Assembly (NCBI GenBank): GCA_964390305.1
Contig: CAYMHT010000001.1
Span: 37,069 to 101,068, forward strand
DNA length: 64,000 bases
Direction of reading: 5' to 3'
From: SKLM01 sp964390305
GTDB taxonomy: Bacteria > Chloroflexota > Anaerolineae > B4-G1
Notes under the pieces: model-generated
Database searches by the model: none
What the model was told of the DNA's origin: nothing
What the model saw: only the letters and a program-made list of their open reading frames with translations
Program-made: the position numbers and the translations under genes
Part shown: one piece after another, positions 8,793 to 20,241 of the stretch
Position numbering within the stretch: position 1 is the stretch's first letter
How the letters are laid out: each line of letters opens with the position of its first letter

Positions 8793-9005
8793 TCGCCCGG
8801 CTGGACAATCAGTGAGCGTCGGTCGAGGTCCTGACCCTCTACCAGTTCCTGGCAACGCCCCACGGCCCAGTCAGCCCCCTCAATCGGTCCTTGCACACCG
8901 TCGATAGGCGTGTACAATCTCGACCTGATCACCGTCTACCAGCTCGCAAAGCGAGCCGCGTCTGCTCGAGAGACGAACCGCGATGACCAGTGGGATGAGC
9001 ATCAA

Positions 9006-11282
9006 ATGACACGGTTTAGACCAACAAGGCGCCATATCGTGGCATCGATCGTTATCCTCTACCTGGTCGTTGGCGTTGGCTACAGCTTGGCCACCCCCAT
9101 TATGGAGGCCTCTGACGAGTTCAAGCACTATCCATACGTTCAGTACGTCCAAACCCGCCACGAACTCCCTGTGCTGGAACCCCGCGTGTGTCTGGAAAGC
9201 CCGAGCGAGTGTCCTTGGTTGCAGGAGGCTGGACAGCCTCCCGCCTACTACGCTATCCTGGCAGCAGTTACCTCCTGGATCGATACCTCCGACCTCGCCG
9301 ATCTGCGGCGCGTCAACTGGCACGCCTTCATCGGTGATCCCGGACAGATCTGCAACAAGAACCTCATCCTTCACCGCCCAACGCAGGAGCAGTTTCCCTG
9401 GCGAGGTTCTGTCCTGGCTATCCACGTATGCCGTCTCATCACCGTGGCTATGGGGGCGGGCTCCGTCGTGTTGACCTATCTTGTGGCCGACGAACTGTTT
9501 CACGCCCGTCCCGCGCTGACATTGGGTGCCACGGCTCTGACGGCGTTCAACCCGATGTTCATCTTCGTCAACGCCTCGGTTAACAACGATGCGATGACTA
9601 CCCTCGTCGGCTGTCTTAACCTGCTGATGTTCCTCCGTCTTGTGCGCGATGGCCTGCAGAAGCCACTGCCGGTCTGGCGCTACGCGGTCGTAGGAATGAC
9701 AACGGGACTCTTTCTCTTGACCAAGTTGAGTGGGTTGACCGCCCTGATGCTGCTTCCCATCCTTCTAGCCTGGGTCAGCTATCGCCGTCGGAGTTGGCGT
9801 CCGCTGGTGGTCGGTCTGACGGTCATAGTCGCGGTTTCTGCGTCGATAAGTGGCTGGTGGTTCGCCCGCAACTGGCGGCTCTACGGCGACCTGACGGGGC
9901 TCAATGCATTCATCGAGATTCAAGGGACGCGCGGCGGGTTTCCTTCGCTGCAGGACTGGCTAGACGAGTTCGTCGGCTTTCGCTGGACGTACTGGGGACT
10001 CTTTGGCGGGGTGAACGTGATGGCTCCCCTATGGGTCTATCGCTTCTTCGACGCGCTGTCATTACTCGGCCTGATTGGATTGGCCTGCTGGACGGTCACG
10101 AGCGGCGAACTCCGTCGACTGTGGCTTGGTCTGCGTCGTCCTGAATCGGCTCCTCGTACGACGCTCTGGTGGATCCCCGCGCTTTGGACAGCCGTTCTCT
10201 TTGTCTCGGTGCTGCGGTGGACGTGGATCTTCTACTCGTTTCAGGGGCGCTTCCTGTTTCCTGCCATCGGCGGCATCAGTACGCTGCTCATGCTTGGGCT
10301 ACATCAGTGGCTGCCGAGCGAGTATCGCCCCGTGTTGAGCCTCGGCGTAGGAGTGAGCGCGCTCTTCATAGCCGCAATGCTTCCGTTTGCGTCGATACTC
10401 CCCGCCTACGAACAGCCGGAGGCCTTAGCGCTCTCCGACGTGCCAGAAAGCGCCCGGGTCGAGCCGGTGGACGTAGGCAGCGTGGCCCGAATCGTGGGTT
10501 GGGAGCTCGGGGAACAGACCGTACGCCCTGCCGATTCGCATGCCTCTGTTGACCTCACTGTCTACTGGCAGGCAACGGCGCCAGACGCGGGGGACTACAT
10601 CAGCTTTGCCCGTCTGCTGGGGCGTGACAACGACCTCGTGGGGCAGATCAATCGCCGCCCTGCCTGCGGGATGGTACCCACAAACTGGTGGCAGCCAGGG
10701 GAGGTCTGGCGCGATCCGTACCGCGTTCCGGTCTCGGAGGACGCACAGGGACCCAGCCGCCTGCGCGTCGAGGTGGGGCTGTACGATCCCCCAGTCGACG
10801 AAACCCTGGGCGTGGTGCAGATCGGCGAAGCCAAACTGGCCCCGCCCGAATCAACGCCCTATGTCGATCATCCTTTGAGCGTGGAGCTGGCCGACGGCAT
10901 CACCTTCCGCGGTTATGAGCTTGCACGAACAGATGCACGTGCAGGCGAGACCATCACGATAACCCTGCACTGGAACGTAAGAGAGGCACCACCAAAGGAC
11001 TACCAGGTCTTTGTGCACCTGCTTGGTGACGATCCCGAGCCGGTGGCCCAAGGCGACGGCCCACCGCTGATGGGCTACTACCCGACATCGTTGTGGGCGG
11101 CCGGGGAGACCTTCGCCGATCCCCATCCGCTGTCGCTGCCCGCCGGGCTGCCACCCGGTCAGTACCGGCTCTTGGTGGGGATGTACGACCTGGAGACGAT
11201 GGAACCACTGCCTCGCTCGGATGGTGGCCCACCCAGTATCGAGATTCCTACGACTGTGACGATCCATCCATCTGAAAGTTGA
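9006..11282 (+). CDS. GT-C type membrane glycosyltransferase with two C-terminal beta-sandwich modules
   Basis: About 758 residues from the preferred ATG at 9006 (an in-frame GTG at 8910 would add 32). After the first membrane helix comes TPIMEASDEFKHYPYVQY, a GT-C style acidic loop, then PPAYYAIL and roughly ten membrane helices to about residue 490. The C-terminal 270 residues contain two copies of the module found in the preceding gene (SVDLTVYWQA ... RLRVEVGLYD and ITITLHWNV ... YQVFVHLLGDD ... GQYRLLVGMYD). It is followed after four bases by the O-antigen ligase-like gene, so the three probably act on one extracellular glycan. Donor and acceptor cannot be told from sequence. The 213 bases before it show nothing recognisable. 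Confidence 0.7.
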   Translation: MTRFRPTRRHIVASIVILYLVVGVGYSLATPIMEASDEFKHYPYVQYVQTRHELPVLEPRVCLESPSECPWLQEAGQPPAYYAILAAVTSWIDTSDLADLRRVNWHAFIGDPGQICNKNLILHRPTQEQFPWRGSVLAIHVCRLITVAMGAGSVVLTYLVADELFHARPALTLGATALTAFNPMFIFVNASVNNDAMTTLVGCLNLLMFLRLVRDGLQKPLPVWRYAVVGMTTGLFLLTKLSGLTALMLLPILLAWVSYRRRSWRPLVVGLTVIVAVSASISGWWFARNWRLYGDLTGLNAFIEIQGTRGGFPSLQDWLDEFVGFRWTYWGLFGGVNVMAPLWVYRFFDALSLLGLIGLACWTVTSGELRRLWLGLRRPESAPRTTLWWIPALWTAVLFVSVLRWTWIFYSFQGRFLFPAIGGISTLLMLGLHQWLPSEYRPVLSLGVGVSALFIAAMLPFASILPAYEQPEALALSDVPESARVEPVDVGSVARIVGWELGEQTVRPADSHASVDLTVYWQATAPDAGDYISFARLLGRDNDLVGQINRRPACGMVPTNWWQPGEVWRDPYRVPVSEDAQGPSRLRVEVGLYDPPVDETLGVVQIGEAKLAPPESTPYVDHPLSVELADGITFRGYELARTDARAGETITITLHWNVREAPPKDYQVFVHLLGDDPEPVAQGDGPPLMGYYPTSLWAAGETFADPHPLSLPAGLPPGQYRLLVGMYDLETMEPLPRSDGGPPSIEIPTTVTIHPSES

Positions 11283-11286
11283 TCCG

Positions 11287-12771
11287 ATGACATCTCAGGA
11301 CTGGCTCAATCGCATTCTCGCCTCCCGCCGCCGCTGGCTCTCTGCAGGAGCGTCACTTGTGCTTTGCACAGCCCTGTCACTCGCGGTCGGCTACCTGCTG
11401 GCCGAGTTTGGCCCGCTGATCGCCGGCGGAGGCATGGCGGCGCTGTTCGTAGGCTTCTGGATGCTGCGCGACATCGAGGTTGCCTACTGGTCCGTCATCG
11501 GCATTGTCTGCTTGCTCCCTTTCGCCTCATTCCCTTTTGACATTGGATTCACACCCACACTCCTGGACGCGGCGCTGGGGGCGCTGTTTGTCGTGTGGTT
11601 GTTCGAGGTCGCGGGCGCCGGGCACACGGAGATCATCGCTACCCCGTTGGGCGGGCCCATCATTGTGTTCATGCTCTTGGCGGCGGGCGCCTTTATCCTC
11701 GGGCTGGCGCACGTACCGCTGGCCCTGGGCTACTTGCAGTATCACATACGCCACTTCGGAGAGGTAATGCTCAGTGTGGCCCTTTTCTTTCTCGTCGTCA
11801 ACACGGTTCGCGACGAGGGGCGATTCCGCCGTATCGTACGCGGTTTGATTCTGGGAGCCTTCGGCGCTGCCGCACTGGGGATCGTGCTGTACGTCATCGC
11901 TGACCAGATCTCGGCGGATTTCGTCATTCGCGTCCTCTCCGCACTCGGGCGGTTCGGCTATCCCAGCGGACCAGGGGTCCTGCGCTACATCCGGGATAAC
12001 CCCGAGCTGCCGATGCGGGCCACGTCTACGTCGGTGGATCCCAACGTGTTGGGCAGTTTGCTCAATGTGGCATTGGCAATCAGCGTGCCACAGCTCTTCT
12101 CCGATCGGCCCATCGTGCCTCGCGGCTACCTTGTACCCATGCTGGGAGTGATGACGCTGTGTCTGGGCCTGACGATGAGTCGCGGCTCGATGGTCGGTCT
12201 GGGAGCGGCATTGGTTGTGGTAGCCACGCTGCGTTACCGCAAGCTTTGGGTGCTACTGTTGGGAGCGCTGGTGGTCATGCTCCTGCTGCCTCAGACACAG
12301 ACACTCGTCAAGCACTTCCTCGAAGGATTTCGAATTCAAGACCTGGCCACTCAAATGCGCATGGGCGAGTACAGGGACGCACTCACCTTGATCGGACGCC
12401 ACCCGCTGCTCGGGGTCGGGTTTGCCGCCTCCCCGGACATCGACACCTATATCGGCGTGGCCAACGTCTACCTCCTCATCGCTGAACAGATGGGGTTAGT
12501 CGGTCTGGCCAGTTTCTTGGTTGTGATGGGCATCGTTCTCGCGCGCTTCTGGCGCACTCGGGATTTGGCAGCCGGGACGAGCCTGGAACCGTTGTGGTGG
12601 GGGTTGCATGCGGGCGTCATTGGAGCGCTGGTAGGTGGCGCATTCGATCACTACTTTTTCAACCTCGACTTTCACCACTCAGTCACGCTATTCTGGCTCC
12701 TCATCGGCCTTGCGACGGCAGCGACGGAGCTGATCCGCCGACAGCCCGGAAGGCAGCAAGATACCCCCTGA
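11287..12771 (+). CDS. O-antigen ligase / polymerase-like (Wzy_C family) membrane protein
   Basis: A 494-residue protein with about 11 hydrophobic helices and the family's central extracytoplasmic region: LTMSRGSMVGLGAAL, then a soluble loop, then GRHPLLGVGFA, the two features that normally mark Wzy/WaaL-type enzymes. These transfer or polymerise lipid-linked glycans on the outer membrane face of the cytoplasmic membrane. In a single-membrane organism the product would be a capsule-like or wall-linked glycan, or a glycoprotein, rather than LPS. It starts four bases after the preceding GT-C gene. The function within the broad ligase/polymerase group is open. Confidence 0.75.
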   Translation: MTSQDWLNRILASRRRWLSAGASLVLCTALSLAVGYLLAEFGPLIAGGGMAALFVGFWMLRDIEVAYWSVIGIVCLLPFASFPFDIGFTPTLLDAALGALFVVWLFEVAGAGHTEIIATPLGGPIIVFMLLAAGAFILGLAHVPLALGYLQYHIRHFGEVMLSVALFFLVVNTVRDEGRFRRIVRGLILGAFGAAALGIVLYVIADQISADFVIRVLSALGRFGYPSGPGVLRYIRDNPELPMRATSTSVDPNVLGSLLNVALAISVPQLFSDRPIVPRGYLVPMLGVMTLCLGLTMSRGSMVGLGAALVVVATLRYRKLWVLLLGALVVMLLLPQTQTLVKHFLEGFRIQDLATQMRMGEYRDALTLIGRHPLLGVGFAASPDIDTYIGVANVYLLIAEQMGLVGLASFLVVMGIVLARFWRTRDLAAGTSLEPLWWGLHAGVIGALVGGAFDHYFFNLDFHHSVTLFWLLIGLATAATELIRRQPGRQQDTP

Positions 12772-12970
12772 ACTGACCCCCCGAAGTCCGCTCGCTGAGC
12801 CTGGCACCGCTACACCACCGTCGTCTGAGCGTCCTCGACCGACCACAGTCGACCGCTCGTCTTCGGCTGCTTGACCCTCCGGATTCGCTCAAGACCGCGA
12901 CTTCAATCCGCCGGAAGGCGCACTGCAACGCCGCTGTCCGCACCGTTCATTCGCTGGGTTCGTCCTGCCG

Positions 12971-12979
12971 TGTTATAAT
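12971..12979 (+). promoter_or_regulatory. Extended -10 promoter before the leader ORF and site-2 protease
   Basis: TGTTATAAT (TGn plus TATAAT at 12974-12979) is followed by C. No convincing -35 hexamer is present, as expected for an extended -10 element. The 238 bases between the ligase-like gene and the leader ORF hold nothing else I can recognise. Confidence 0.55.
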
Positions 12980-13009
12980 CAACTCAACTTAAAGAGGGAG
13001 GGGACTGCC

Positions 13010-13045
13010 ATGGAGTTCTGGTCCGGGCCCCGCCCGTATGACTAG
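13010..13045 (+). CDS. 11-codon leader ORF (MEFWSGPRPYD)
   Basis: A short ORF, ATG at 13010 to TAG at 13043-13045, with a strong purine-rich site (AGAGGGAGGGG) about six bases upstream and the extended -10 box 31 bases upstream. Its stop codon is the first part of TAGGAGAGG, which is the ribosome binding site of the following TTG-initiated protease gene, so ribosomes finishing the leader would sit on the next initiation region. The peptide contains Trp and two prolines. A leader or coupling role is inferred; it could also be fortuitous. Confidence 0.4.
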   Translation: MEFWSGPRPYD

Positions 13046-13060
13046 GAGAGGTGTCGGAGG

Positions 13061-13699
13061 TTGTTAGGAAATCTCTTTGATCCCAACCGGCTTGTTACGC
13101 TGGCCATTCTCTTTCTGACCAGCATGCCTTTTCACGAGTGGGCGCACGCCTGGACGGCCTTTCAGTTAGGCGACGACACAGCTGCTCGGCGAGGGCGGCT
13201 GACCCTCAATCCCCTGGCGCACTTGGATCCGATAGGGACTGTTTCGCTGGTGCTCTTCGGCTTTGGGTGGGGTAAGCCAGTCCCGGTCAGTCCTTATCGT
13301 TTGCGCGGGGATATGCGCCGCAGCCAGGCGCTGGTGAGCATCGCCGGGCCGCTCTCTAACCTGGTGCTTTCGATGCTGGCGGCCATTCCCTTTCGACTCG
13401 GTTGGCTAAGTCTCTATGGAGGGCCTTCGGTCATGAACCTTCAGGACATCCTGATGCGCTTCATCAGCATCAACCTTGTCCTGATGCTGTTCAACTTGAT
13501 CCCGTTCCCACCTCTTGACGGCTCGCGTGTTCTGGCTTGGCTCCTGCCGCGTCAGTGGGCCATAAAGTTCGAGCAGCTGGAGCAGATCGGTGGAGCAGGA
13601 CTGATGTTGGCGCTGTATCTTCTGTCGAGGTCAGGCGTCCTCGGAATGGTGATGAGACCGTTGATGGACTTCCTGCTCCGGGCATTGCTCGTCTACTGA
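13061..13699 (+). CDS. Site-2 protease family (M50) membrane metalloprotease
   Basis: A 212-residue polytopic protein of the compact, PDZ-less rhomboid-sized M50 group. The zinc motif HEWAH is at residues 25-29, NPLAHLDPIG follows in the second helix region, and FNLIPFPPLDGSRV near residue 150 supplies the third ligand Asp. Such proteases cut within membranes; substrates of this short group are mostly unknown. The start is TTG at 13061: an in-frame TAG lies at 13043 and AGGAGAGG sits nine bases before the TTG. The next gene's ATG overlaps the stop, indicating coupling with the HD protein. Confidence 0.9.
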   Translation: MLGNLFDPNRLVTLAILFLTSMPFHEWAHAWTAFQLGDDTAARRGRLTLNPLAHLDPIGTVSLVLFGFGWGKPVPVSPYRLRGDMRRSQALVSIAGPLSNLVLSMLAAIPFRLGWLSLYGGPSVMNLQDILMRFISINLVLMLFNLIPFPPLDGSRVLAWLLPRQWAIKFEQLEQIGGAGLMLALYLLSRSGVLGMVMRPLMDFLLRALLVY

Positions 13700-14235
13700 T
13701 GTTCCGCACGGTGATACCGATTCGCTACCGCCTCGAGCAATTCCTGCGGGCGTTGACCGCCCGGCAGGCGATCTCGGAACAGAGAATCGAGCAACTGAGG
13801 CGCGTACTGGGCCCAAAGGCGTGGGCAATCTTCGTCCGACAGGCTCCACAGGATCAGCGTCACGCGTTAGCTGTGTACGAGACTGTGTGCAACCAAGGGC
13901 ACACCAACAACGATCTCTTGGCAGCCGCACTGCTGCACGACATCGGCAAGGCTGCGACCCAGCTGCGCGCGTGGCAGCGGGGCGTGTTCGTGCTGGCCGA
14001 ACGTCTCGCGCCGCGTGTGTGGGATCTTATCACCCGCGATCCTGGCGACGGCTGGCGCCGTCCCCTTGCCCGCTATGCCAAGCACGCCGAGATCGGTGCA
14101 CGGTGGGCGGAGGAGGCTGGAGCCTCACCCCTCACCGTCAGGCTCATCCGTCGCCACGAGGACGCGCTCGAGACGTGTCAGACGGAGGAAGACCAATTGC
14201 TCGCGGTTCTGCAGGCCGCGGACAGCATGAACTGA
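13699..14235 (+). CDS. HD domain-containing protein
   Basis: A 178-residue soluble protein from the ATG at 13699, which overlaps the stop of the protease gene. The HD pattern is visible: RHALAVYETVCNQGH supplies the first His, LLAAALLHDIGKAATQL the HD pair, and RLIRRHEDAL a later His. These residues bind metal in HD phosphohydrolases acting on nucleotides or signalling phosphodiesters. There is no GYP extension, so it is not a cyclic-di-GMP HD-GYP enzyme, and substrate is unknown. The longer in-frame stretch back to 13537 lies within the protease gene and is not part of this CDS. Confidence 0.8.
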   Translation: MFRTVIPIRYRLEQFLRALTARQAISEQRIEQLRRVLGPKAWAIFVRQAPQDQRHALAVYETVCNQGHTNNDLLAAALLHDIGKAATQLRAWQRGVFVLAERLAPRVWDLITRDPGDGWRRPLARYAKHAEIGARWAEEAGASPLTVRLIRRHEDALETCQTEEDQLLAVLQAADSMN

Positions 14236-14315
14236 GACGCAGTACGTGGTCGTGCCCCCATGCGACGGGATGATACCTTGCGCACAGGGTCCACGGTCTT
14301 TAGGGAGATTCTGCT

Positions 14316-15329
14316 ATGAATCTTAATCGAGCTGCAATCATCGGCATCGATCTCATCAGCGCTTCGATCGCTCTCGGGCTTCAGGAGCATAAGAAGCCCA
14401 TTGAGGTCGTTGGCTACGACGCTGACCGGGCCATTGCCGACTTAGCGAAGGCACGAGGGATCGTTCATAAGGTGAAACGGAAGCCAGGATCAGCCTGCGA
14501 GGATGCTGGCCTGATCATTGTAGCCCAGCCGTTCGCCGATATCCAGAAATCCTTCGCTGCTATTGCACCCCACCTTGAGGATGGAGCCACCGTCACCGAC
14601 ACGGCGCGCCTCAAGGCTCCGGTGTTGCGTTGGGCCGATGAACTGCTCCCTGAGCGCGTTTCTTTTGTGGGCGGTCATATCATCCCCAACCCGGTGATCA
14701 TTGGTCTTCAGCCCTTGGAGGGGCTCGAGGACGCCAGTGCGGACCTGCTGAGAGAGGCACTCTACTGTTTCACCCCTTCACCTAACGCCTCCAGTGCCGC
14801 CATTGAAGTCTGCACCTGGCTGGCCCGCGCGCTCGACGCGAATCCCTTCTTCATCGACGTCACCGAGCACGACGGGCTCCAGGCTGGCATCGAAGGGTTG
14901 CCAGACTTGGTGACCATCGCGCTGTTGCGAGCGACTGTCGACACGCCCGGATGGCAAGAGATGCGCAAGTTCGCGGGACGTCGCTTCGCCGTCGCTACCG
15001 AGGCGGTCGAGGACATCTCCAAGCGCCATCCATCGTTATTCCTGAATCGGGAGAACATCCTTCATCGGCTCGATGCGCTCATAGAGGAGCTGATGTATCT
15101 CCGCAAGGTGCTGCGCCAGGCCGAAGAACAAGCCTTGGCCGAGGCATCTGTTGCAGCCGCCGACGGTCGGTCGCGCTGGATGGAGGAGCGACAGCAAGGA
15201 ATGTGGACTGAGAGAGGCGCTGTTGACACGCGCGACGTACCGGGCGCCGGCGAGCAGCTGGGGCGCTTGGTGTTCGGCAATCTAGCGTCCCGCTTCAAGG
15301 GCGCGCCGGACGAATCGGAGGAGAACTAG
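14316..15329 (+). CDS. Prephenate/arogenate dehydrogenase-like protein, divergent
   Basis: A 337-residue protein with a Rossmann start (AAIIGIDLISASIALGLQ) and the TyrA layout: VGYDAD for the adenosine ribose contact, DAGLIIVAQPFADI, TDTARLKAPVLRWA and a helical C-terminal dimerisation half. Two hallmark positions differ: the usual GxGxxG reads GIDLIS, lacking the second Gly, and the GGHPxxG loop reads GGHIIPNP. It may therefore be a relative with altered cofactor or substrate rather than tyrosine biosynthesis TyrA. The ATG has a good AGGGAG site. The C-terminal 70 residues are charged and probably flexible. Neighbours are not aromatic amino acid genes. Confidence 0.65.
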   Translation: MNLNRAAIIGIDLISASIALGLQEHKKPIEVVGYDADRAIADLAKARGIVHKVKRKPGSACEDAGLIIVAQPFADIQKSFAAIAPHLEDGATVTDTARLKAPVLRWADELLPERVSFVGGHIIPNPVIIGLQPLEGLEDASADLLREALYCFTPSPNASSAAIEVCTWLARALDANPFFIDVTEHDGLQAGIEGLPDLVTIALLRATVDTPGWQEMRKFAGRRFAVATEAVEDISKRHPSLFLNRENILHRLDALIEELMYLRKVLRQAEEQALAEASVAAADGRSRWMEERQQGMWTERGAVDTRDVPGAGEQLGRLVFGNLASRFKGAPDESEEN

Positions 15330-15361
15330 CGCCGTCGACCGGTCCCGTCGCTCGAGACACC

Positions 15362-16561
15362 TTGATCGAGTCATACCGCATCCTGATGGTCGCTCCCACA
15401 TCGTTCTTCCTCGATTATGGATGCCACGTGCGGATTCTGGAGGAGGCGCGAGCGCTTCAACGGCTGGGGCACGAGGTGACCATCGTCACCTACTATCTGG
15501 GCCGCGATCTCCCGGACCTGGAGATCATCCGCACCCGGCCCACCCCCTGGCGTGCCGACTACGAGGTGGGTTCTTCGCTCCATAAGGTCGCTTTTGACAT
15601 CTTCTTGTCGTGGACTGGCGTCAAGACCGTAATGAACCGTCGCTTCGATTTGATCCACGGTCATCTTCATGAGGGAGCACTCATCGGCTACATGCTCAGC
15701 CGGCTCGGGGGATTGCCGCTGGTGGCCGACTTTCAGGGCAGCATGACCAGTGAGATGGTGGATCACCACTTCCTCGATCCGGACAAGCCATGGTACCGCT
15801 GGGTGCGGCTACTGGAATGGCGTGTTACCCACTTGCCTGACGCCATTGTCACCAGCACTCAGATGACGGCACTTCTGCTAGAGCGCGACTTCAACTGCCG
15901 CGCGGGGCGCGTCTATCCTGTGCCAGACTCCGTCAGTCTGGACTTCTTTCGGCCCGACGTGTTGGGCCCCAACATGGTGGAGGAACGACGTGCGGCACTG
16001 GGCATCCCAACCGGGCGTCCAGTCGTGGTCTACCTGGGACTTCTGGCCGATTATCAGGGTACACCCCACCTCGTGAAGGCTGCCCATCTGCTTAAGAACC
16101 GAGGGACAGAGGCGCATTTCCTGATCATGGGCTTTCCCAGTGTCGCGCACTACCGGCAGATGGCTGTGGATCTCGGGGTCGCCGATCGAGTGACCTTCAC
16201 CGGGAAGGTGCCATACGAGGAGGCCCCGGCGAACCTGGCACTGGGTGATATCGCCGCGGCTCCCAAGTTGTCCGCCACGGAGGGCGCAGGCAAGATCCTG
16301 AACTACATGGCCATGGGATTACCGACCGTCGCTTTCGATACACCGGTCAGCCGAGAGTACCTGGGGGCCCTGGGGGCCTACGCCACCCCAAACGGCGATC
16401 CCGCTGCTCTGGCCGATGCGATCGCCGAACTGTTGCAGGCACCGGCTCGCTGCCGGGACACCGGCCGCAAGCTGCGCGAACGTGCCGGTCGACATTTCTC
16501 TTGGGATCGAGCTGGGCGCCATCTGCTCAAGATCTACCGGACGCTGCTCGAACCAGCGTAG
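15362..16561 (+). CDS. Glycosyltransferase family 4 (group 1)
   Basis: A 399-residue GT-B enzyme. The N-terminal acceptor domain begins YRILMVAPTSFFLDYGCHVR and includes EARALQRLGHEVTIVTYY; the C-terminal donor domain has VVYLGLLADYQGTPHLVKAA, VTFTGKVPYEEAP and a nucleotide-sugar site around SATEGAGKILNYMAMGLP with the conserved acidic residue, followed by FSWDRAGRHL. It is a cytoplasmic retaining glycosyltransferase, presumably building a lipid-linked glycan exported by the ABC-2 permease immediately downstream. The TTG at 15362 is the likely start; ATG at 15386 is an alternative. Sugar specificity cannot be read from sequence. Confidence 0.82.
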   Translation: MIESYRILMVAPTSFFLDYGCHVRILEEARALQRLGHEVTIVTYYLGRDLPDLEIIRTRPTPWRADYEVGSSLHKVAFDIFLSWTGVKTVMNRRFDLIHGHLHEGALIGYMLSRLGGLPLVADFQGSMTSEMVDHHFLDPDKPWYRWVRLLEWRVTHLPDAIVTSTQMTALLLERDFNCRAGRVYPVPDSVSLDFFRPDVLGPNMVEERRAALGIPTGRPVVVYLGLLADYQGTPHLVKAAHLLKNRGTEAHFLIMGFPSVAHYRQMAVDLGVADRVTFTGKVPYEEAPANLALGDIAAAPKLSATEGAGKILNYMAMGLPTVAFDTPVSREYLGALGAYATPNGDPAALADAIAELLQAPARCRDTGRKLRERAGRHFSWDRAGRHLLKIYRTLLEPA

Positions 16562-16608
16562 GCGATCGCTGATAATCGGGAGAGGAGTTCCGAGGAAATT
16601 CAACGTCT

Positions 16609-17424
16609 ATGGGCATTCTATCTCGACTGAGAGAGCTGTGGCAGTACCGTGAACTGATTCGTAACCTGGTCGTGCGTGACCTCAAGGTTCGCTACCGAAA
16701 CTCGGTACTGGGCATCGTCTGGTCCTGGGCAAACCCGCTGCTGATGATGCTGGTCTTCACGGCAGTCTTCAACTTTCTCTTCCTCCAGTCCAAGCTGAGG
16801 CATTACCACGTCTTTCTGTTGTGTGCCCTGCTCCCCTGGCAGTTCTTCGCCCAGTCGGTGACCGAGGCAACTGACAGCATCGTGGCGAACGCTCACCTGA
16901 TCAAGAAAGTCTACTTCCCGCGTGAGGTGCTTCCACTATCGATCATTCTATCGAACCTGGTCAACTTCGTCATCGCGCTGCCTGTGTTCTTCGCTCTCGC
17001 CGTCGTCTCCGGCGCCCGTCTCACGCCTTGGGTGCTCCTACTGCCCGTTCCCATCCTGGTTCAGGTGATGTTCAGCCTGGGCATCTGCCTTATCTTGTCT
17101 ACCCTTAACGTCTTTTATCGGGATACGAGGATCATCATGAGCGTGGTGATGCAAGCCTGGTTCTTCTTGACGCCGGTCTTCTATCCCATCGCGCGCATCG
17201 GACAGGAGAAGAGCCTCTTCGGTCTCACGTTCGATGCCCAACTCTGGCTCCGCCGCCTGAACCCCATGGCCTCAGTCATTGCCTCCTACCGCGATCTGCT
17301 CTATTGGGGCACCTACACAGGCCTCGACTTCCTCCTCCGCACGGCCCTCACCTCGGTGGTCGTTCTCGTGATCGGCTATCTGATCTTCCTACGGTACAGT
17401 CCGCGTTTCGGCGAGGAGGTGTAG
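16609..17424 (+). CDS. ABC-2 type polysaccharide export permease
   Basis: A 271-residue inner membrane protein with an amphipathic start (LWQYRELIRNLVVRDLKVRY) and about six membrane helices, matching the TagG/Wzm/RfbA permease group that exports undecaprenyl-linked polysaccharides or teichoic acids. Typical segments are LGIVWSWANPLLMMLVFT, PWQFFAQSVTEA and NPMASVIASYRDLLYW. These permeases work with an ATPase (TagH/Wzt) that is normally the next gene; here priA follows instead, so the ATPase must be encoded elsewhere. It is 47 bases after the GT4 gene and likely in its operon. Confidence 0.88.
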   Translation: MGILSRLRELWQYRELIRNLVVRDLKVRYRNSVLGIVWSWANPLLMMLVFTAVFNFLFLQSKLRHYHVFLLCALLPWQFFAQSVTEATDSIVANAHLIKKVYFPREVLPLSIILSNLVNFVIALPVFFALAVVSGARLTPWVLLLPVPILVQVMFSLGICLILSTLNVFYRDTRIIMSVVMQAWFFLTPVFYPIARIGQEKSLFGLTFDAQLWLRRLNPMASVIASYRDLLYWGTYTGLDFLLRTALTSVVVLVIGYLIFLRYSPRFGEEV

Positions 17425-17520
17425 GCGGGGTCACCGACTCAGCTGCCCCGGCGAGCAGGCCAAGACGAAGAGGCTCCGATGGGGGCTGATCACCGATTGA
17501 ACCGGACACGTCAAATCCAG

Positions 17521-20040
<2,520 letters not shown>

Positions 20041-20161
20041 CTGAGCCGGTCATCTCGAGAGGCAGACAGTTCTCCTGACTCGCCTCCCGCCTCTTCCCCC
20101 ACAGAGACGAGCCATGAGCTTGAGGCAGCGACCTACTGCTCACATGTTCGCCCACCGATCG

Positions 20162-20190
20162 TTGTCTCTCGGCTGCAATGATGTTATAAT
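20162..20190 (+). promoter_or_regulatory. Promoter of the coiled-coil protein gene
   Basis: TTGTCT (20162-20167), a 17-bp spacer and TATAAT (20185-20190) with an extended TGT element and a C directly after the -10 box. The next start codon is about 50 bases downstream behind AGAGGAGTGG. Confidence 0.7.
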
Positions 20191-20241
20191 CGATTCTGGT
20201 GCATCTGCATCTCGCACTGACGCGTATTAGAGGAGTGGACC

